The position numbers were made by a program, and so were the translations under genes. Shown here one piece after another: positions 60,510 to 64,000 of a DNA stretch of 64,000 nucleotides (within the stretch, counting starts at the first letter, position 1; each line of letters begins with the position of its first letter). The DNA is from DASZHJ01 sp035581425. Lineage in GTDB: Bacteria > Pseudomonadota > Alphaproteobacteria > ATCC43930 > CGMCC-115725. The stretch is from the NCBI GenBank assembly GCA_035581425.1, contig DATJVP010000137.1:1-64000 (forward strand), read 5' to 3'. The notes beneath the pieces were generated by a model. It did not search any database and was not told the DNA's origin. It saw nothing but the letters and a program-made list of their open reading frames with translations.

Positions 60510-61690
60510 GCGCGCGCGGCAGCGCATTCGTTCCGCACGACCTGGCGGCGCCCATCCCCGGCGCCGCCCAGGGCCCGCTCGCGGGCCTCACCTGCGCCAT
60601 CAAGGACATGTACGCGATCGCCGGCGAGCGCACGGGCGCCGGCAATCCCGAATGGCTCGCGACGCATCCGCGGGAGACTTCGACCGCGCCCTCCGTGCAG
60701 AAACTGCTGGACGCCGGCGCTACCGTCATCGGCAAAACCGTCTGCGACGAGTTCTTCTTCAGCGTCACCGGCGCCAACGCGCATTATGGAACGCCCATCA
60801 ATCCGCGCGCGCCGGGGAGGCTTCCCGGCGGCTCCTCCAGCGGCTCCGCCTCCGCGACGGCGGCGGGCGCCTGCGACTTCGCGCTCGGCAGCGACACCGG
60901 CGGCTCCGTGCGCATCCCCGCGTCGCTTTGCGGCCTCTATGGGTTGCGACCGACCCTCGGGCGCGTGGATCTCGCAGGCGCGATGGCGATGGCCCCGAGC
61001 TTCGACACTGGCGGCTGGTTCGCCTGCGGCCCCGGCCTCATGCGAAAGGTCGGTGCCGTGCTCCTGCTGGGCGCGGGGGAGCGGGTGCGGATCAACCGCT
61101 TGCTCGTCGCCGCCGATTCGTTCGCGCAAGCCGATCCCGAGGCGGCTGCGGCCGGCGAGCGCGTGCTGCGTCGCGCAGTGCAGGTGTTGCCCGCGCCGGA
61201 GCGCGTGGCGATCTCGCCCGAGGGCTTCGATGCCTGGCGCCAATGCTTCCGCGCGATTCAGGGACGCGAGATCTGGGAGATCTATGGTGCCTGGATCCAA
61301 GAGAACCGTCCCGGCCTCGGTCCCGGCGTCCGGGAGCGCATCGACTACGCGGCGACCGTGACTGCGGAGGAGGCGGCCTCCGCTCGGCGCATCCAGGCCG
61401 AGGCGCGGGCGCGGGTGCGCGGCCTCGTCGAGCCCGGCACGATCCTGGCATTGCCGACCGCGCCCTCGATCGCGCCGACCATTGCGGTCTCGCAAGCGGC
61501 GCTCGATCATTTCCGCGCGCGCGTGATGGCGCTCACCTGCGTCGCGGGCCTGAGCGGCCTCCCGCAGATCACCTTGCCCGCGGGCACGGTCGATGGCTGC
61601 CCCGTCGGATTGTCCTTCATCGCCTGGGAAGGCGGCGACGAGGCGTTGCTGGATCTCGCAGTGACACTCGCGCCCTACTGCGGGCAGTAG
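60506..61690 (+). CDS. Amidase (amidase signature family)
   Basis: 394 residues from GTG at 60506, overlapping the previous stop as GTGA. The Ser-cis-Ser-Lys triad is complete: Lys33 in TCAIKDMY, Ser112 in LPGGSSSGSASA and the nucleophile Ser134 in GSDTGGSVRIPAS. It hydrolyses an amide or related ester to the acid. Coupling to a solute-binding protein suggests the imported compound is an amide. Confidence 0.9.
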   Translation: MSARGSAFVPHDLAAPIPGAAQGPLAGLTCAIKDMYAIAGERTGAGNPEWLATHPRETSTAPSVQKLLDAGATVIGKTVCDEFFFSVTGANAHYGTPINPRAPGRLPGGSSSGSASATAAGACDFALGSDTGGSVRIPASLCGLYGLRPTLGRVDLAGAMAMAPSFDTGGWFACGPGLMRKVGAVLLLGAGERVRINRLLVAADSFAQADPEAAAAGERVLRRAVQVLPAPERVAISPEGFDAWRQCFRAIQGREIWEIYGAWIQENRPGLGPGVRERIDYAATVTAEEAASARRIQAEARARVRGLVEPGTILALPTAPSIAPTIAVSQAALDHFRARVMALTCVAGLSGLPQITLPAGTVDGCPVGLSFIAWEGGDEALLDLAVTLAPYCGQ

Positions 61691-61772
61691 AGTAGAACCA
61701 AGTTCCAAGCTCACCTCAGAGACGATGAGGCAGTGAGAGTCGGCGCCCGCGGCGAGGCCGCAATTTCTCTTC

Positions 61773-62333
61773 TCATTGTCCCTGTGGGGATCTTGATATG
61801 AGTGCGTACATGACCTGATCCTGGAACGTGTCGCCCACGAGGAGCCGGTCGCGTAGCGGCCCGCTCTCGCGGCGGAAGCCGAGTTTCTCGGCGAGGCGCG
61901 CGGAGGCGAGATTTTCGGGATGGATCAGCGCCTCGACGCGCCGCACGCCCAGGGCCTCGAAGCAATGCTCGAGCAGCGCCGTCATCGCCTCTGTCATGAG
62001 GCCGCGCCGCCAATAGCGCCGCGCGAGGATGTAGCCGACTTCGAGCCGGCGATTGCGCTGCTCCCGGTGGTGATAGTTGACGAGCCCGATGCAGCGCCCG
62101 CCGTCCTTCAACGCAATCGCCCAGACACCGTAGGCGTAGGGATTGTGCTTCATCACCCAGCGCAACGCGCGCTCGGTCTCCGCGAGGCTCGCATGCGCCG
62201 GGAAATCCCAGTAGCGCATCGCCTCGGGATCGCCGTAGGCCTCGTGCAGGCCCGGCGCATCGGAAAGCTCGAACGGCCGCAGCCTGAGCCGCGGCGTCTC
62301 CAGCACGGGAACGGACTCGGAATCGCCCGCCAT
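61773..62333 (-). CDS. GNAT family N-acetyltransferase (RimJ/RimL-like)
   Basis: 186 residues. LETPRLRLRPFELSDAPGLHE, EVGYILARRYWRRGLMTEAM (acetyl-CoA loop) and IHPENLASARLAEKLGFRRE are the RimJ/RimL-type GNAT pattern. It acetylates an amine of a protein N-terminus or small molecule. It follows the flavin-enzyme gene by 3 bp and is likely cotranscribed. Confidence 0.88.
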   Translation of the reverse strand: MAGDSESVPVLETPRLRLRPFELSDAPGLHEAYGDPEAMRYWDFPAHASLAETERALRWVMKHNPYAYGVWAIALKDGGRCIGLVNYHHREQRNRRLEVGYILARRYWRRGLMTEAMTALLEHCFEALGVRRVEALIHPENLASARLAEKLGFRRESGPLRDRLLVGDTFQDQVMYALISRSPQGQ

Positions 62334-62336
62334 GGC

Positions 62337-63509
62337 TCAGAGGTTGGGCACGTCCGGCGGCAGCCCCAGTGCCACGCGCCCATATAGCATCCCTTGCGCG
62401 TCCCAGGTGATCGCCTGATGCCCAATCGCGGCGTGGACGTCGCGGAAGGCGCGCTGCAAGGGATTGCGCTCGTAGATCGCGCCGCCGCCCGCGCCCGCGA
62501 AGAGAATGTCGACCGCACGCACGCACATCCCCGCGGCGTAGGCGCCGTCGCGGCGCCAGCGCGCTTTGGCCTCGATGCTCGGTATTTCCTGGCGCTCCGC
62601 GATCGCCATCGCCTCGTCGCAGTCCTTGAGCATGAGCGCCTCCGCTGCCTCCGCGAGCGCGGCGGCCTCGGCGATGCGAAGCTGCAAGGTCGGCAGCTCC
62701 GCGAGGGCCTTGCCGCTGTACGTGCCGACGCGCGTGCGCATGGCGCCCGTGAACTGCTCGAGCGCGCCCTGGGCGATGCCGAGCGCCACGGGTCCCACGA
62801 CATAGGCAAAGAGCGCCGTGAGCGGCAACCGGTAGAGCGCGCCGGGATTGACGGCGCTCCCTGGGCTCGGGCCGCCGCGCCCCGCAGCCACCGCGAGCGT
62901 CAGATGCTCGGGGACGAAGACGTCATCCATCGTCACGTCCTCGCTTCCGGTGCCGGCGAGGCCCATGACGTGCCAGGTATCGAGGATGCGGATGTCGCTT
63001 CGCGGCACCAGGAACATGCGCGCGGAATCCGGCTCGCCCTCGATCATCGCGCCCATGATGAGCCAGGAGGAGGGATGAACGCCGCTCGAGAACGGCCAAC
63101 GCCCGCTCACGTGATAACCGCCGGGCACACGCCTCGCCTTCCCGCAATTGAAGATGACGGCGGACCCGATGAGCGCATCTCGATCGGCACTCCAGATCGC
63201 GTCCTGCGCCTCGGGATCGAAATAGCCGAGCATCCAGTGATGGCTCGCGAGGTTCGCGAGCACCCAGCCCGTCGATGCGCATCCCCGCGCCACAATAGCC
63301 ACGAGCTCGACGATCGCGCGAAACGGCAGCTCGCCGCCGCCGACGCGAGCGGGCTGATGCATGCGAAAGAGGCCCGCCTCATGCAATTCCGCGATGGTCT
63401 CGTCGGGAATGCGCCGCTGCGTCTCGGTCCTCTGCGCGCGCTCGCGGAGGAGCGGAACGAGTTTCTCCGCACGGACACGGTAGTCGGCGATGGTCGGGGA
63501 TTTGTTCAT
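62337..63509 (-). CDS. Acyl-CoA dehydrogenase-fold flavin-dependent hydroxylase-like protein
   Basis: 390 residues. The acyl-CoA dehydrogenase fold shows LHEAGLFRMHQPARVGGGEL, ARGCASTGWVLANLASHHWM, VSGRWPFSSGVHPSSW, MGLAGTGSEDVTMDDVFVPE and the C-terminal AIGHQAITWD. The HPASSW-like region and absence of the acyl-CoA catalytic Glu point to the two-component oxygenase branch (HsaA/HpaB-like) that needs a separate flavin reductase. None is adjacent. An inverted repeat lies just upstream (63519-63545). Confidence 0.85.
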   Translation of the reverse strand: MNKSPTIADYRVRAEKLVPLLRERAQRTETQRRIPDETIAELHEAGLFRMHQPARVGGGELPFRAIVELVAIVARGCASTGWVLANLASHHWMLGYFDPEAQDAIWSADRDALIGSAVIFNCGKARRVPGGYHVSGRWPFSSGVHPSSWLIMGAMIEGEPDSARMFLVPRSDIRILDTWHVMGLAGTGSEDVTMDDVFVPEHLTLAVAAGRGGPSPGSAVNPGALYRLPLTALFAYVVGPVALGIAQGALEQFTGAMRTRVGTYSGKALAELPTLQLRIAEAAALAEAAEALMLKDCDEAMAIAERQEIPSIEAKARWRRDGAYAAGMCVRAVDILFAGAGGGAIYERNPLQRAFRDVHAAIGHQAITWDAQGMLYGRVALGLPPDVPNL

Positions 63510-63518
63510 GTGCGTGCA

Positions 63519-63545
63519 TGACAGCGGCGAGGCGTCTCGCTGTCA
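63519..63545. promoter_or_regulatory. Inverted repeat TGACAGCG-N11-CGCTGTCA
   Basis: Perfect 8-bp arms with an 11-bp spacer, 10 bp upstream of the flavin-enzyme start codon. No T-run follows, so an operator is more likely than a terminator. Confidence 0.45.
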
Positions 63546-63635
63546 ACGATGGCGTTCGGAATTATGGCCGGGACGCACGGCATGTGCGCGGCCTGCATCG
63601 AAGCGCGCTTCGCGTCCCTCCGTCCCGGGCCACCC

Positions 63636-64000
63636 TCACAGTCCCAAATAAAATTTTCTGATGAGCTCGTTGTTGTTGAGCTCCTCGGCCGATCTGCCCT
63701 CGAAGGCGATCTTGCCGTGGACGATGACGTAGCCGCGGTCGGCGATCTTGATCGCTTGCGTGAAGTTCTGCTCGGCCATTAGCACGGTCAGACTGTAGGA
63801 CTCCTTCAATGCCTTGATGGTCGCGATGGTGCGCTGGACCAGCACGGGTGCAAGGCCGACCGAGGGCTCGTCTACCAGGAGTATCTTGGGCGCCAGCATG
63901 AGGGCGCGGGCAAGCGCGAGCATCTGCTGCTCGCCACCGCTCATGCTGCCCGCGAGCTGGCCCCGGCGCTCGAGAAGGCGCGGGAAGGTCTCGTAGCAGA
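63636..64000 (-). CDS. livF: Branched-chain-type ABC transporter ATPase LivF, N-terminus outside the window
   Basis: The visible 120 residues are the C-terminal half: signature GSMSGGEQQMLALARAL, Walker B KILLVDEPSVGL, LMAEQNFTQAIKIADRGY and the terminal LIRKFYLGL, all LivF-type. The Walker A half lies beyond position 64000. It is the last gene of a minus-strand transporter unit to the right and may serve the binding protein at 59259-60509. Confidence 0.9.
   Translation of the reverse strand, partial: CYETFPRLLERRGQLAGSMSGGEQQMLALARALMLAPKILLVDEPSVGLAPVLVQRTIATIKALKESYSLTVLMAEQNFTQAIKIADRGYVIVHGKIAFEGRSAEELNNNELIRKFYLGL

Overview
The window is GC-rich and gene-dense. Many genes start with GTG or TTG, and stop/start codons often overlap as ATGA or GTGA. 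Gene content (PEP-CTERM sorting, PilZ protein, three branched-chain-type ABC loci, an inositol dioxygenase-free iol subset, PmtA-like methyltransferase, many catabolic hydrolases and dehydrogenases) suggests a soil-type alphaproteobacterium. I cannot name the genus from sequence alone. I saw no tRNA, rRNA, CRISPR array, integrase or transposase.

Region 1 (1-14.6 kb) is a surface and secretion region. It opens with the C-terminus of a PEP-CTERM protein and a terminator. Next comes a four-gene minus-strand operon: FeeM/LuxI-like acyltransferase, ThiF-nitroreductase fusion, extended SDR and PP-loop ATPase. The following block (5.8-9.9 kb) resembles the HPr-rel-A group: two homologous Cys-rich proteins with twin-arginine-like signals, each beside its own small PqqD-like protein, plus one HprK-like kinase and one nucleotidyltransferase. 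Small membrane proteins, a Sel1/TPR-like protein, a PilZ protein and a PEP-CTERM-type undecaprenyl-phosphate sugar transferase complete the region.

Region 2 (15-33 kb) is catabolic. A complete Liv-type ABC transporter reads into an orphan CoxL-like molybdenum hydroxylase subunit and an amidohydrolase. Divergent from it are a luciferase-like monooxygenase, a CocE-type hydrolase, a TetR regulator and a 3-hydroxyisobutyrate dehydrogenase-like enzyme. A Pot/Fbp-type ABC transporter with a divergent 2OG-Fe(II) oxygenase follows.

Region 3 (33-44.4 kb) holds iolD divergent from iolG, iolE and an IolI-like isomerase, then a double-PAS adenylate cyclase and two divergent pairs of small-acid enzymes (DUF1932 dehydrogenase and DapA-like aldolase; hydroxyacid dehydrogenase and LigI-like lactonase).

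Region 4 (44.4-47.3 kb) is an inserted element. It has imperfect inverted repeats of about 42 bp and a 9-bp direct duplication. It contains only two coupled genes of lower GC: a TIR-membrane protein and a family 5 solute-binding protein.

Region 5 (47.4-64 kb) has a second Liv transporter with a fused LivH-LivM permease, several small stand-alone proteins, a PmtA-like methyltransferase, a GDP-mannose 3,5-epimerase-like gene, an aromatic cleavage set (intradiol dioxygenase, FAH hydrolase, VOC protein), a third solute-binding protein coupled to an amidase, a flavin-dependent hydroxylase-like protein, and a LivF truncated by the window end.
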